From Leptospira sp. 96542 (GTDB taxonomy: Bacteria; Spirochaetota; Leptospiria; Leptospirales; Leptospiraceae), in the NCBI GenBank assembly GCA_029310945.1, contig JARJFC010000026.1, positions 1 through 56,248 on the forward strand: a DNA stretch of 56,248 nucleotides. The letters are read 5' to 3'. Shown here piece after piece: positions 1-8,746 of this stretch. Below the pieces are notes generated by a model, which had not been told where the DNA came from, searched no databases, and saw only the letters and a list, made by a program, of their open reading frames with translations. Position numbers and translations under genes: made by a program. Position 1 is the stretch's first letter, and the number at the start of each line of letters is the position of its first letter.

Positions 1-1
1 T

Positions 2-427
2 GCTCAATACAAAGAAACTGAACAGTTAGACTTTTTACTCACAAAAGATAATCACCCCAACACAAAAGGTGCTGTGGATTTGGGTCTTACGACCACCCAA
101 GGCATTTCAAGGATCGTGGCAGATGTCAATGCGGGTAATGTCGATTTACTTTTTGTGATTAAAGAAAATATCCCTGAAGGTATGGATTTGTCCAAGGTCA
201 TTGTTTTAGACACTAATTTGACAGATGCAGCAAAGAACGCTAGTTTGGCGATTCCAATCCAAATTTTTGCTGAAATGTTAGGAAGTTTTACCAATAAAAA
301 TGGACTTGTTCAGTCGTTTGAACAGTCAATGACGGCTCCAAAAGGTTTACTCAGTTCGGCTGGTGTGTTTGGTGCCCTTTTATCAAAATTATCGGAAACA
401 CGGGAGGTTGCCGTTGGGAACCGTTAA
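2..427 (+). CDS. nuoG: NADH-quinone oxidoreductase subunit G, C-terminal part (5' end outside window)
   Basis: The frame is open from base 2 to a TAA at 425-427, giving the last 141 residues of a longer protein. The visible part reads like the C-terminus of the molybdopterin-oxidoreductase-like subunit of respiratory complex I: a strand with [12 protein letters not shown], then an alanine-rich hydrophobic stretch, then [15 protein letters not shown], which matches the family pattern of a 'faE..GtftN..GrvQ' segment. The stop overlaps the nuoI reading frame, as expected for translational coupling within a nuo operon. The iron-sulfur N-terminal domains lie upstream of the window. The identity rests on this short C-terminal pattern plus the adjacent nuoI; another NuoG-like molybdopterin oxidoreductase is possible. 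Confidence 0.75.
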   Translation, partial: AQYKETEQLDFLLTKDNHPNTKGAVDLGLTTTQGISRIVADVNAGNVDLLFVIKENIPEGMDLSKVIVLDTNLTDAAKNASLAIPIQIFAEMLGSFTNKNGLVQSFEQSMTAPKGLLSSAGVFGALLSKLSETREVAVGNR

Positions 428-941
428 TGTAGTCAATGTTGCAAAACGCCATACATTCAGTTGGTATGAGAAGTTTTATTTTTGGTCGATCGGAAAAGGA
501 ATGTGGATCACAATCAAACACTTTGTGAAGGTAGCATTTTTTGGTGGGCAAAAAACAATCGAGTATCCTGAAAAAAAAAGGCAGTATTCAAGCCGATTTC
601 GGGGTATGCACTCCATGAAACGAGATGAACAAGGTCGTGAGCGTTGCACCGCTTGTTTTTGTTGTATGTGGATTTGCCCAGCTGATGCCATTCATATCGA
701 AGCAAAAGAAGTACCAAGTGAACGCCAACACCTTCACCCTGAAGATAAATTTGCAAATAAATTCGAAATCAATTTACTGCGGTGCGTATTTTGTGGGTTA
801 TGTGAAGAAGCCTGTCCAAAGGGAGCCATCTATTTGGATGGAACTGGTGAGATGGCTGCAGACAATAGAGAAGATTTGATTTTAACCAAAGAGAGAATGA
901 TGGAAAAAGTTGGTGGTTCCATACTCGGTCAACGGGTTTAA
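414..941 (+). CDS. nuoI: NADH-quinone oxidoreductase subunit I (2x[4Fe-4S] ferredoxin-like)
   Basis: Subunit of complex I that passes electrons through two [4Fe-4S] clusters in the peripheral arm toward quinone. Two complete CxxCxxCxxxCP motifs are visible, [12 protein letters not shown] and [12 protein letters not shown], spaced as in NuoI. The frame is open from 363, but the best start is TTG at 414: GGGAGG lies six bases before it and the product then begins [13 protein letters not shown], with a total of about 175 residues, normal for NuoI. This gives a 14-base overlap with the nuoG stop. There is no further nuo gene downstream in the window, so this looks like the 3' end of the operon or of one of its blocks. 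Confidence 0.9.
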   Translation: MGTVNVVNVAKRHTFSWYEKFYFWSIGKGMWITIKHFVKVAFFGGQKTIEYPEKKRQYSSRFRGMHSMKRDEQGRERCTACFCCMWICPADAIHIEAKEVPSERQHLHPEDKFANKFEINLLRCVFCGLCEEACPKGAIYLDGTGEMAADNREDLILTKERMMEKVGGSILGQRV

Positions 942-958
942 CTTCTTTTTTTCTTTGT

Positions 959-1990
959 TTGTCAAAAAAATATTTGTTAACAGATAAATTCAGAACAAAC
1001 ACCACTTCGTTTTTTTTTGTATGGTGTTTGTTTCTGTTTTTTTTATCCCCTTTAAATTCTGAAACGACTATCATTGAAAGAGAAGAGGATGAAAAACGCG
1101 TATTAGAAAACCATGCTTTTGAAAAACTACGGTTTGGTCTCGCAAACCATATCCATTATTATAAAGTAAAAAAAACAAAAAACACCGTCGTAGAACAGAG
1201 ATCAGGACGTAAACGTTTGTATGATCATAATTTGATTTTACGATCGATGTTTCGCAATCGGATTTTGCATAAATATTATGGATCGATTGGGCGGATCATG
1301 ATGGGAGCAAGTTTTATCGACTTTGGCAGTGCCATTTTGTACGAAGAAGGGGCTGTTACGGTTCGCGATTTATATGAAGATGAGTTCTTAAGAAAATACA
1401 TTTCGAACATTGTGGCCACTGATATCAATGATCCAGAATATGATCACACTCGTTACATCGAAATCCATATGGCAGAACGAGAACCGTTTCCGTTTTCGTT
1501 CAATGAAATTCCTTACCGATTGGATGACCCTGAATACATCCGGATTTTAACACGGATCTATGCGCCGAATCCATTCACTCCGATTATCTTTCGTTCTACA
1601 AATTCAGGACCAGATTTATTCTACACTGTTGAAGAAATGAAGGAACATTTTCGGTCGATTTTGGATGCAAATCCCCATCGAAGCATTTTGTATTTTTTCA
1701 ACCGTTATATCTTCTTTCGAACTCCATGCGAATCAAAATTCCAACTCATTGGAACCATCGATGAAAGGATTGGGGTGAACCATAGTTTCAGCGCTTGGCG
1801 TTACATTGATTGGAACAAACGGGAACTTTCAGAAGCTTTGGTTCCCCAGTTTCGGTACATCCGAGTGGCTGAAGAACGATTGGAAAGCCAAGCGGATCGG
1901 TTCGATGGCTACTTTCGGGCTAAAAAGTGCGAAATCGAAGCAAGAATGAGTTATTATGGTCATAAATTTAGTAAAATCATTTCAAAATGA
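959..1990 (+). CDS. uncharacterised protein with possible Rossmann/methyltransferase-like segment
   Basis: A 343-residue protein that I cannot assign. It opens with a TTG codon (959; another in-frame TTG is at 974) and there is no in-frame ATG before the hydrophobic stretch at about residues 16-33 (TSFFFVWCLFLFFLSP), so it may be anchored or exported. Residues about 115-160 contain MMGASFIDFGSAI followed later by NIVATDIND. That pairing of a glycine-containing strand-turn with an acidic strand end resembles motifs I and II of class I SAM-dependent methyltransferases, but the glycines are not fully canonical. The C-terminal half is rich in Arg, Tyr and Phe. It follows nuoI by 17 bases and precedes the thiolase, so it may be transcribed with nuo. 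The function is open. Confidence 0.6.
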   Translation: MSKKYLLTDKFRTNTTSFFFVWCLFLFFLSPLNSETTIIEREEDEKRVLENHAFEKLRFGLANHIHYYKVKKTKNTVVEQRSGRKRLYDHNLILRSMFRNRILHKYYGSIGRIMMGASFIDFGSAILYEEGAVTVRDLYEDEFLRKYISNIVATDINDPEYDHTRYIEIHMAEREPFPFSFNEIPYRLDDPEYIRILTRIYAPNPFTPIIFRSTNSGPDLFYTVEEMKEHFRSILDANPHRSILYFFNRYIFFRTPCESKFQLIGTIDERIGVNHSFSAWRYIDWNKRELSEALVPQFRYIRVAEERLESQADRFDGYFRAKKCEIEARMSYYGHKFSKIISK

Positions 1991-2062
1991 TGCTTTTTTA
2001 CTTTTCCTTAGAACCGAACCCTGTACGTTTTTCCATAGAACCACCCAGAGAGAGGTAAACCC

Positions 2063-3277
2063 ATGGGGAACTCCTATATCATTGATGCTGTCCGTACTCC
2101 TCGAGGAAAGGGGAAAAAGCGCGGAACCCTTGCATCTGTCCATCCGCAAGAATTAGCTGCTGCCACTTTAAAAGCCATCCAGGAGAGAACTGGAATCAAT
2201 CCACAGACTGTTGAAGAAGTTGTGATGGGATGTGTGTCCCAAGTTGCTGACCAAGCAGCATGTATTGCACGTTATGCGGTAATGGCTGCTCATTGGCCCA
2301 AAGATGTTCCTGGTTACACAGTGAACCGTTTTTGTGGATCAGGGTTGCAAGCTATCAATAACGTTGCGAACCATGTTGGTAGTGGGGCAATGGAACTTGG
2401 AGTTGGCGGCGGAGTCGAATCCATGAGTCGTGTGAAAATGGGCGATGATATGCTTGGTCGTGATTTTAATGTAGGCAACGATAAAATTGCAGCACATTAT
2501 AATCTAGTTCCACAAGGTATTTCGGCTGACCTCATTGCGACAAAGTATGATATTTCTCGCGAAGAAGCAGATCGTTTTGCTGAATCTTCGCAACAAAAAG
2601 CACATGCTGCAGTTCAAAATGGATATTTCAAAAAATCTATCGTACCAATTAAGTTAGATGATGGAACCACTGTGACTGAGGAAGAAAATCCACGATTGGA
2701 ATCGGACTATGCATTTCTTTCTGGCTTAGGACCTGTGTTTAAAACCATTGGTGAAAAAGAATTGGATGCGATTGCTCTTCGTTCGTATCCTGAAGTAACA
2801 AAAATCAATCATATCCACACACTTGGAAATTCATCTGGTATCGTTGATGGTGCGGCTGCATTATTAATTTCCAATGATGATGGATTGAAAAAATACGGTT
2901 TGAAACCACGTGCAAAGATCCTTGCAACAGTTGCTACTGGTGAAGATCCAACCATCATGTTAACAGGTCCAGTATCTGCTTCACAAAAAGCATTAAAACA
3001 AGCTGGACTTTCAGTGAAAGACATTGATCTTTGGGAAATCAACGAAGCATTTGCATCGGTTGTGCTTTATGTTAAAAAAACATTGGGCATAGATGAAGCT
3101 AAGATCAATGTAAACGGTGGAGCCATTGCACTTGGACACCCACTCGGAGCAACAGGCGCTATCCTTACAGGAACTGTTTTGGATGAATTGGAAAGGCGCG
3201 ATTTACGTTATGGTTTGATTACACTTTGTATTGGTGGTGGTATGGGAATTGCTACTATCATTGAAAGATTAAAATAA
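2063..3277 (+). CDS. acetyl-CoA acetyltransferase / 3-ketoacyl-CoA thiolase
   Basis: A 404-residue thiolase that catalyses CoA-dependent cleavage or condensation of acyl-CoA units. The nucleophilic cysteine is C91 in [10 protein letters not shown]. The C-terminal half has the NEAFASV block, the catalytic-histidine motif [14 protein letters not shown], and the second catalytic cysteine in CIGGGMG, so the enzyme appears complete. The ATG at 2063 is preceded by the purine-rich AGAGAGAGG. Length and motifs fit degradative FadA-type or biosynthetic AtoB-type thiolases; sequence alone does not separate them. The next gene encodes a zinc-ribbon/OB-fold protein of a family often found beside thiolases and suggested to help handle acyl-CoA substrates. 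Confidence 0.92.
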   Translation: MGNSYIIDAVRTPRGKGKKRGTLASVHPQELAAATLKAIQERTGINPQTVEEVVMGCVSQVADQAACIARYAVMAAHWPKDVPGYTVNRFCGSGLQAINNVANHVGSGAMELGVGGGVESMSRVKMGDDMLGRDFNVGNDKIAAHYNLVPQGISADLIATKYDISREEADRFAESSQQKAHAAVQNGYFKKSIVPIKLDDGTTVTEEENPRLESDYAFLSGLGPVFKTIGEKELDAIALRSYPEVTKINHIHTLGNSSGIVDGAAALLISNDDGLKKYGLKPRAKILATVATGEDPTIMLTGPVSASQKALKQAGLSVKDIDLWEINEAFASVVLYVKKTLGIDEAKINVNGGAIALGHPLGATGAILTGTVLDELERRDLRYGLITLCIGGGMGIATIIERLK

Positions 3278-3291
3278 AACCAAAATTTGTT

Positions 3292-3322
3292 TTCTGCCTG
3301 GTGGATTTCCATTCAGGCAGAA
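3292..3322 (+). terminator. perfect 9-bp hairpin between thiolase and OB-fold gene
   Basis: TTCTGCCTG (3292-3300) pairs exactly with CAGGCAGAA (3314-3322) around a 13-base loop. The hairpin begins 15 bases after the thiolase stop and ends 30 bases before the next start. There is no strong T-tract after it, so it may act as a weak terminator, an attenuator or an mRNA-end stabiliser that separates expression of the two genes. Confidence 0.5.
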
Positions 3323-3352
3323 GTAATTATTGCTATATAACGGGAGTTAAGA

Positions 3353-3691
3353 GTGAATACATCCACTATAACATTACTTGGCACTGAATGCAGTGATTGT
3401 GGATTCAAAACCATCGAAGAAACCAAACTTTGCCCAAGTTGCGGGTGTGATGTTTTGAAAGAAATCACAGTTAGCCCCAGAGGAAAAATTTATAGTTTTA
3501 CGATTGTGCACGTAGGTTTTGGGCATATGGCAGACCGGGCTCCTTATGTTCTTAGTATCATTGAAACTGAAGATAAAATAAAACTAACAACTGTTTTAGA
3601 AGACGTAAATGATTTTGATTCCATACAGATTGGAACTTTAGTTGAGTTCAAACGAATGGATGAAGTGATTGGGCCTGTGTTTCGGGTGTAA
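3353..3691 (+). CDS. Zn-ribbon domain-containing OB-fold protein (DUF35 family)
   Basis: A small 112-residue protein with an N-terminal rubredoxin-like zinc ribbon (C13-x2-C16 and C27-x2-C30) followed by an OB-fold whose SPRGKIYSFTIVHV strand is typical of the DUF35 family. These proteins accompany thiolases and related condensing enzymes and are thought to bind acyl-CoA or form part of the active complex. The start is GTG at 3353, preceded by GGGAG. The gene follows the thiolase by 75 bases, consistent with a functional pair, although a strong hairpin lies between them. Confidence 0.85.
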   Translation: MNTSTITLLGTECSDCGFKTIEETKLCPSCGCDVLKEITVSPRGKIYSFTIVHVGFGHMADRAPYVLSIIETEDKIKLTTVLEDVNDFDSIQIGTLVEFKRMDEVIGPVFRV

Positions 3692-3874
3692 TTATCGTAC
3701 ATGTCCCCGCCCTAAAAAATATCTATTTTGAATCAGAGAACCTTCTTTGCGCCAGCGATCGTAGCGGAAATCCATGATTGCAGCGTAGAGCGCGGTCGAG
3801 CCTTAGAAAAAATAGAAATCTAATAAAAAAGTCGAGGCGCCCAAACGACAATAAGAACCTAACTAAAGATAGGT
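3692..3874. repeat. GC-rich intergenic element, possible dispersed repeat
   Basis: Between two convergent genes lies a patch (about 3750-3800) that is much richer in G and C than its surroundings, with repeated short words such as AGCGATCGTAGCGG and AGCGTAGAGCGCGG, and a related GTCGAGGCGCC at 3831-3841. It carries no open reading frame. Such GC-rich blocks between convergent genes are often dispersed repeats or transcription-termination regions. I cannot test copy number from this window. Confidence 0.3.
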
Positions 3875-4408
3875 TTACTCCTGTCTGATCGTGATATTTG
3901 GATCGCCTGATGTAAGTTCAATGGAATACACGTTAGGCACCTCCCAGGATCTCCTAAAATCCTCACTATAATTTAATGTAAAAGTTAGTTCTGTGTCCAA
4001 GACATTGGTAGGATTGATTGTAACAAAAGGGGGAACCAAACTAGAACAAGACCTGCTCCTTTTATACAAAAGAGTGGTGCCAAGAGTTTTTGTAACCTTT
4101 AAATAATAGTTCCGAACTTCTTCGGGTGGTTTTGCGTTGTCTAAATAATAATAATTAAAATAATATGGTTTGCCGATTTCTAAACTAATTTGGTAATCAT
4201 TGTTTTTTCTAAGAATTTGATTCGCTTCTGGACAACGATAGGTATTATTATTAATATTTATGAGTGTTCCTGCAATGAGTAGATTTGTATCGCGGATTGA
4301 TTTATTATTTTTTTTCTCTGGAATAACATCGTTTGTACCAGAACATTTCATTAAAAAAGTCGAAAGAAAAAAGATAGTTAGTAATTTCTTAGATTGATAC
4401 TTTTTCAT
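3875..4408 (-). CDS. small lipoprotein A (paralogue of the adjacent gene)
   Basis: Predicted lipoprotein with a positively charged start (MKKYQSKK), a hydrophobic run and a lipobox-like LMKC, then a Ser/Thr/Asn-rich linker. The frame extends upstream to 4435, but ATG at 4408 has AAAGGA just before it and gives a standard signal peptide, so I prefer it. The C-terminus SGDPNITIRQE closely resembles SGDPNIVIWQE of the preceding gene, and both proteins share a mid-region with a Cys and 'TELTFTLNYSEDFRRS'-like strands. The two genes are probably a tandem duplication. They are 14 bases apart and probably co-transcribed. The function is unknown. Confidence 0.75.
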   Translation of the reverse strand: MKKYQSKKLLTIFFLSTFLMKCSGTNDVIPEKKNNKSIRDTNLLIAGTLININNNTYRCPEANQILRKNNDYQISLEIGKPYYFNYYYLDNAKPPEEVRNYYLKVTKTLGTTLLYKRSRSCSSLVPPFVTINPTNVLDTELTFTLNYSEDFRRSWEVPNVYSIELTSGDPNITIRQE

Positions 4409-4422
4409 ACATTTTCCTTTGG

Positions 4423-4935
4423 TCATTCCTGCCAAATAACGATATTGGGATCGCCAGAAATTACTTCGATATAATAACCATTTTTTATTTGGGCAACTCC
4501 TTCAGATCTTCGAATATCTGATGGATACAATTTGTATGTCAATTCAGTTGGCGTGACTGTGGATGGTAACCTAACATAGGAGGAATCAATGTACCTTCCG
4601 CAACTATCATTTGTGAAGAATAATAGTTCAGTGTTGGGTTGTTTAGAAATTTTAAAACTATAAACAGATGCATTTGTATTTATATTAGCATTATTGATAT
4701 TCGAGAAACGAAACCAAATACGTTCATCTTTTTTTATTTCTATTGGGAATGTGTTTCCTTTGGTTAAGGTAATTTTTGGATATTGGCATGAGTTGGTATA
4801 ATGTAAATCCATATAATTGATTATATACAATTGAAGCAGTGGGTCGGCTTTGACAGTTTCATCTTCACAGCCAAGGAATGAAAATAAGGAAATTATCAAA
4901 GCTAATGGAAAAAAAATAGTTATATGAAGTTTCAT
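4423..4935 (-). CDS. small lipoprotein B (paralogue of the adjacent gene)
   Basis: A 170-residue predicted lipoprotein: a lysine near the start, a hydrophobic stretch with several phenylalanines and the lipobox FLGC, then an exported domain. It contains two further cysteines (about residues 53 and 112) that could form a disulfide. The C-terminal half aligns by eye with the downstream lipoprotein, ending in SGDPNIVIWQE. It is the upstream member of the minus-strand pair. No function can be assigned; a beta-rich fold is likely from the alternating hydrophobic pattern. Confidence 0.75.
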   Translation of the reverse strand: MKLHITIFFPLALIISLFSFLGCEDETVKADPLLQLYIINYMDLHYTNSCQYPKITLTKGNTFPIEIKKDERIWFRFSNINNANINTNASVYSFKISKQPNTELLFFTNDSCGRYIDSSYVRLPSTVTPTELTYKLYPSDIRRSEGVAQIKNGYYIEVISGDPNIVIWQE

Positions 4936-5598
4936 TTTAATGAAATTGACCGATTTGGTATTTGATTGTTCGATTCAGAGTAGCCTGATTACATTAAATT
5001 ACGCCACTTAAGTATTCGAATATTCAAACGCATTACTAAACGTTAGGTTTCCATAACTTTCCCTATTTTCACTTCTTGGGTCATGCAAAAAACAAGTGCT
5101 ATCCGAAAAAAATTCCAAAATAACGTTCCGGACGTTCAAAAATCGCAAAAATAACGTCGGGAACGTTCGAAGTGAGTAGTGACTCATTTTTGAACGGCGT
5201 TAGTTTTAACTACTGGGTTACGATCTTGCGACTGGTTTTTTGGTTTGGTATGATAATATGTTTTTTTTTCGTTACTAGAATCTGTGAGAGAAAATGAAAA
5301 TTTGAAATTTTACATTAATAAATGTTAATTGGTATAGATACCGTTGAAAGAAATAAATATCTTGAATCGTACTACGCAATGCATTGACTTAGTCTCATAA
5401 CTACGTTCGCTATTGTAAACAGACCGTGCCAATAATTCGGTGTTATATGTCCCTCGTAGTAATCACTGAGTTAAGTACTAATTTAAAATAAGGAGCTATG
5501 TAACGAAAATAATTAAACTAAGGTAAATAAGTTATTTTTAGCTTCCCGATTGACCGTAAACATTTTCAATAAAACATGGAAGGATAAGTGAGTTATGA
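4936..5598. other. 663-base non-coding region between divergent genes
   Basis: No convincing reading frame is present. Two things stand out. An imperfect tandem word occurs at 5121-5136 and 5152-5167, AACGTTCCGGACGTTC versus AACGTCGGGAACGTTC. An 11-base inverted repeat pairs CGTTCAAAAAT (5133-5143) with ATTTTTGAACG (5186-5196). The rest is AT-rich, and promoters for the divergent lipoprotein and chemoreceptor genes presumably lie here, but I could not choose boxes with confidence. Confidence 0.5.
5133..5196. repeat. 11-bp inverted repeat with internal AACGTT-type repeats
   Basis: CGTTCAAAAAT (5133-5143) and ATTTTTGAACG (5186-5196) are exact reverse complements separated by 42 bases, which include a second AACGT-GGGAACGTTC block. 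It could be an operator, the stem of a structured RNA or part of a small mobile element. It has no similarity I recognise. Confidence 0.5.
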
Positions 5599-7080
5599 AT
5601 GCCCTTTCGAAGACCCTTTGAATACAAACCAATTTATCATTCTTTAAACCGTTCTATTGCTATCATCGAATTTAATTTAAAGGGCAAAATCCTAAATGCC
5701 AACCATAACTTTCTAAAACTAATGGGATATGAATTGAAGGAAATCAAGGGCAAACACCATAGTTTGTTCTTAGATGAAAAAGAAGTTGGATTGCGTACAT
5801 ACGATGAATTTTGGGAAAAATTGAAAAATGGAAATTTTTTTTCAGATCGGTACAAACGGTTTGGTAAATCAAAAAAGGAAGTTTGGATCGAAGCAACTTA
5901 CAATCCTGTTTTGAATTCATTTGGCCGCCCGTATAAAATCATAAAACTTGCCACAGATATTACAGATAAAGTTTTGGATGCATTGGATAAAGATGGCCAG
6001 TTGGATGCATTGAATAGGTCACAAGCAATCATTTCTTTTACACCAGATGGGACGATCCTTGGAGCCAATGATAATTTTCTCAATGTATTTGAATATTCAA
6101 TTGAGGAAGTCAGAGGAAAACAGCATTCAATGTTTGTTGGTGAGAATGAAAAAAATACACTAGAATATAAAAATTTTTGGGATGATTTACGATCTGGAAT
6201 TTATAAATCTGATGAATTCAAACGTTACGGAAAGAATGGAAAAGAAATTTGGATCCAATCCACTTACAATCCTATCTTTGATTCAAATGGAAAGGTCTTT
6301 AAGATTGTAAAATTTGCGACCGATATAACACCACTTGTAAAAGAAAGATTGAAAAAAGTGGAACTCCAATTGAGTATCAATCATGATTTGAATCAAATCA
6401 ACGAGGAAGTATTATCAACTTCGAATAAATCCGCGCAAGCATCCAAAGCTTCTAATGAAACTTCGATCAAAGTGCAATCCATCGCAGCAGGAGCGGAAGA
6501 ATTGAGTGCCTCCGTAACAGAAATTAAAAACTTAGTGGATCGTTCGAAGGATATTTCTGAAAAAGCTTACACTCAAAATACGGAAACTTCTGATACCATT
6601 GCTGGATTGTCGAAAGCGTCCAATAAAATTGGAGAAATTGTCCGATTGATCAATGAAATTTCGGATCAAACAAATCTATTGTCTTTGAATGCATCCATTG
6701 AAGCGGCGCGTGCTGGTGAAGCTGGTCGGGGATTTGCAATCGTTGCCTCGGAAATCAAAAAACTTTCCGACCAAACGTCGAACGCAACAAAAGAAATTGG
6801 TAAGCAGATAAGTGCTGTTCAAGCATCCACTGTTAAATCGGTCAATGCAATTCGCGAAATAGGAAATACAATCCATTCTTTCCTTGATATTTCTTTTTCC
6901 ATTGCGACCGCCATTGAGGAACAAACAACCGTCACACGAGATATGGCAATTAGTATGTCATCGGCGGCCGAAAATGTTGATACAATCAATTCTAATATTC
7001 TAAACATTTCTGATAGTGCGGAAAAAATTGCAAAGATGACTGATAAAGTAAGAATTCAGTCTAATGAATTGACCAAGTGA
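5599..7080 (+). CDS. soluble PAS-PAS methyl-accepting chemotaxis protein
   Basis: A 493-residue chemoreceptor without signal peptide or membrane segment, so it is probably cytoplasmic. Two tandem PAS domains (about residues 10-125 and 135-250) are clearly duplicates: both have GY/EYS-x-EEI/V-GKxHS, a 'FW..L..G' block, 'E.WI.(A/S)TYNP' and end in ATDIT. The C-terminal signalling helical hairpin (about 270-493) contains the hallmark tip [20 protein letters not shown], which contacts CheA and CheW. The PAS pair probably senses redox state or a small ligand. The gene stands alone, with non-coding DNA on its 5' side. The ATG at 5599 is preceded by AAGGATAAG. Confidence 0.92.
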   Translation: MPFRRPFEYKPIYHSLNRSIAIIEFNLKGKILNANHNFLKLMGYELKEIKGKHHSLFLDEKEVGLRTYDEFWEKLKNGNFFSDRYKRFGKSKKEVWIEATYNPVLNSFGRPYKIIKLATDITDKVLDALDKDGQLDALNRSQAIISFTPDGTILGANDNFLNVFEYSIEEVRGKQHSMFVGENEKNTLEYKNFWDDLRSGIYKSDEFKRYGKNGKEIWIQSTYNPIFDSNGKVFKIVKFATDITPLVKERLKKVELQLSINHDLNQINEEVLSTSNKSAQASKASNETSIKVQSIAAGAEELSASVTEIKNLVDRSKDISEKAYTQNTETSDTIAGLSKASNKIGEIVRLINEISDQTNLLSLNASIEAARAGEAGRGFAIVASEIKKLSDQTSNATKEIGKQISAVQASTVKSVNAIREIGNTIHSFLDISFSIATAIEEQTTVTRDMAISMSSAAENVDTINSNILNISDSAEKIAKMTDKVRIQSNELTK

Positions 7081-7097
7081 TCTAAATTTTACAATGA

Positions 7098-7114
7098 AAC
7101 TGCAGTCCGCAGTT
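7098..7114 (+). terminator. short hairpin after the chemoreceptor gene
   Basis: AACTGC (7098-7103) and GCAGTT (7109-7114) form a 6-bp stem with a 5-base loop, 17 bases after the stop codon. An A-rich stretch follows rather than a T-tract, so termination in the plus direction is uncertain; in the opposite direction the tail would be T-rich. Confidence 0.3.
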
Positions 7115-7171
7115 ATAAAAAATATGATAAAAAAATAGAACCAATTTCTATTATTTCTCCTCCTTACTAGT

Positions 7172-8746
7172 ATGGAGAAGTTCCAATCATTCCATCGGTT
7201 AGACGCCAAAAATATTCCTTGGCTTTGTTCAGCACAAAGAACATTTATTTTCTTCATTCAAATCATTCTCTTATCTTGGATTTTTCTATTTTCACCCAAT
7301 CTTATCGCCGAAGAAATTTTAGAAATCAATTTAGAGGAAGCAGAGGAAATCGCTGTTACCAACAGTGTAATACTTGCTAGTTTAAAAGACAGACGAGACG
7401 TGTTCCGGATGGTATCCGCAGAAAAATGGCGGAATTATCTGCCTCGTGTGGGGATTAGTTATTTTGGGCTTAAAAATAATAACACAAATCAGGCGGATAG
7501 CCAGTATAACGACATTCGTTTACAACTAAACCAGCTCATCTATGATGGCGGAGAAAGTTTTTTAGAAATTGAATCTGCAAAATTGTTAGAATTATTGAAT
7601 CAGGAAGATTGGAAAATCAATCGAAATCAAATTCTTTTAGATACCAAAAAGGCATATTTTCGCCAATTAGCGAATGTTAATAAAAAGATTGTAACAGAAT
7701 CTGCTTTACTGCGAGCTAAAAAGTTAAAAGAAAATTCTCGTTTGGAAGCCAATGCAGGTTTTTTAAGTCCATTAAAACTCATAGAAGTGGAAACAAAAAT
7801 TAGAGAGTTAGAGGCTATGGTTCTTAAGGTAGAATCTAGCAGACAATTAGCAGAAATAGAGCTTAAAAAACAATTAAATCTTCCTCTGGATTGTAAAATC
7901 GTCCTGAGGGATTCTTTGTTAGGTGACTACGTATTCTTTGAACCGCAAAAATGGAAAGACCAAAGTAATTTCTATTTATCTAAATCGGAATTTAAAAAAT
8001 CAAAATTAGCGATAGAAAATTTAAAAATCAAACAAGAAATTGCGGAATCATATTGGAAACCAAAAGTATTTTTAGGTGGGTATTATGGACAAAACACCAA
8101 CGGTCCATTGCCCGTAAGAAATGAAGTTTTCGGTTTTAATATTGGTTTACAAACTCAGTTAGGCAGTACAACAAACCAATCGAGTTTGAGTTCTGGTTTA
8201 CAATCAGATGGTACAGGCATTCAACGAATTCCTGGTTATGGGCCTCAGTTTGTAGGAAAAGGTGAAAATGCCTTCAATAGTAGTACTTTCAATTTGTTTG
8301 ATGATCTTTCCTATTCTCGAAAAATATATGAAGGTAAAATTGCACTTTCGGATGCAATGCGTAACCAACGTTATTTGAAGTTATCGCTTGAAGCAGAAAT
8401 TTATAAAGCTTCTGAAAAGTTAAAGGAAAACTGGCAATTACTCAGGATCCAAAATGCAAAATTTTTCCATACGGCTGAATTTTGGAAAACATCCATTCTG
8501 CAATACAATGAAGGTTATTTAACTTTAGATATTTTAGTCCAGGCCGAACTAGATCTCCTTCGTTCGACAAATGATGTCACGGATACTCTTGTTAGTTATT
8601 TGGATTCGGGTTTCGAACTTTGCCATCGTTTGGGTGTGGAAGAAACAGAACTGGGTTTTTACAAATGGGAGAAGGGTATGGGCAATTCCATCGTAAATGA
8701 ACTTTACAAAACTAAATATTTTGAATTAGAAATAAAAACCAAATGA
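7172..8746 (+). CDS. TolC-family outer membrane efflux/export protein
   Basis: A 524-residue outer-membrane factor of the TolC type: long alpha-helical segments in two repeats (about residues 50-240 and 270-500) that would form the periplasmic tunnel and outer-membrane barrel of a tripartite exporter. The N-terminus has a hydrophobic signal stretch (FIFFIQIILLSWIFLF) ending near LIAEE, preceded by an unusually long polar leader of about 25 residues. No good ribosome-binding site precedes the ATG at 7172, so the true start could be a later TTG. It is the first of eight co-directional genes, and its stop overlaps the next ATG in ATGA. The TolC + adaptor + RND content of the operon points to one tripartite machine. 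Confidence 0.82.
   Translation: MEKFQSFHRLDAKNIPWLCSAQRTFIFFIQIILLSWIFLFSPNLIAEEILEINLEEAEEIAVTNSVILASLKDRRDVFRMVSAEKWRNYLPRVGISYFGLKNNNTNQADSQYNDIRLQLNQLIYDGGESFLEIESAKLLELLNQEDWKINRNQILLDTKKAYFRQLANVNKKIVTESALLRAKKLKENSRLEANAGFLSPLKLIEVETKIRELEAMVLKVESSRQLAEIELKKQLNLPLDCKIVLRDSLLGDYVFFEPQKWKDQSNFYLSKSEFKKSKLAIENLKIKQEIAESYWKPKVFLGGYYGQNTNGPLPVRNEVFGFNIGLQTQLGSTTNQSSLSSGLQSDGTGIQRIPGYGPQFVGKGENAFNSSTFNLFDDLSYSRKIYEGKIALSDAMRNQRYLKLSLEAEIYKASEKLKENWQLLRIQNAKFFHTAEFWKTSILQYNEGYLTLDILVQAELDLLRSTNDVTDTLVSYLDSGFELCHRLGVEETELGFYKWEKGMGNSIVNELYKTKYFELEIKTK

Noticed and set aside
5036..5210. Integron attC-like site around GTTAGGT and TTTTAAC
   Set aside because: Only one half matches the core pattern, the partner lacks the required purine, and no integrase gene or cassette array is present.
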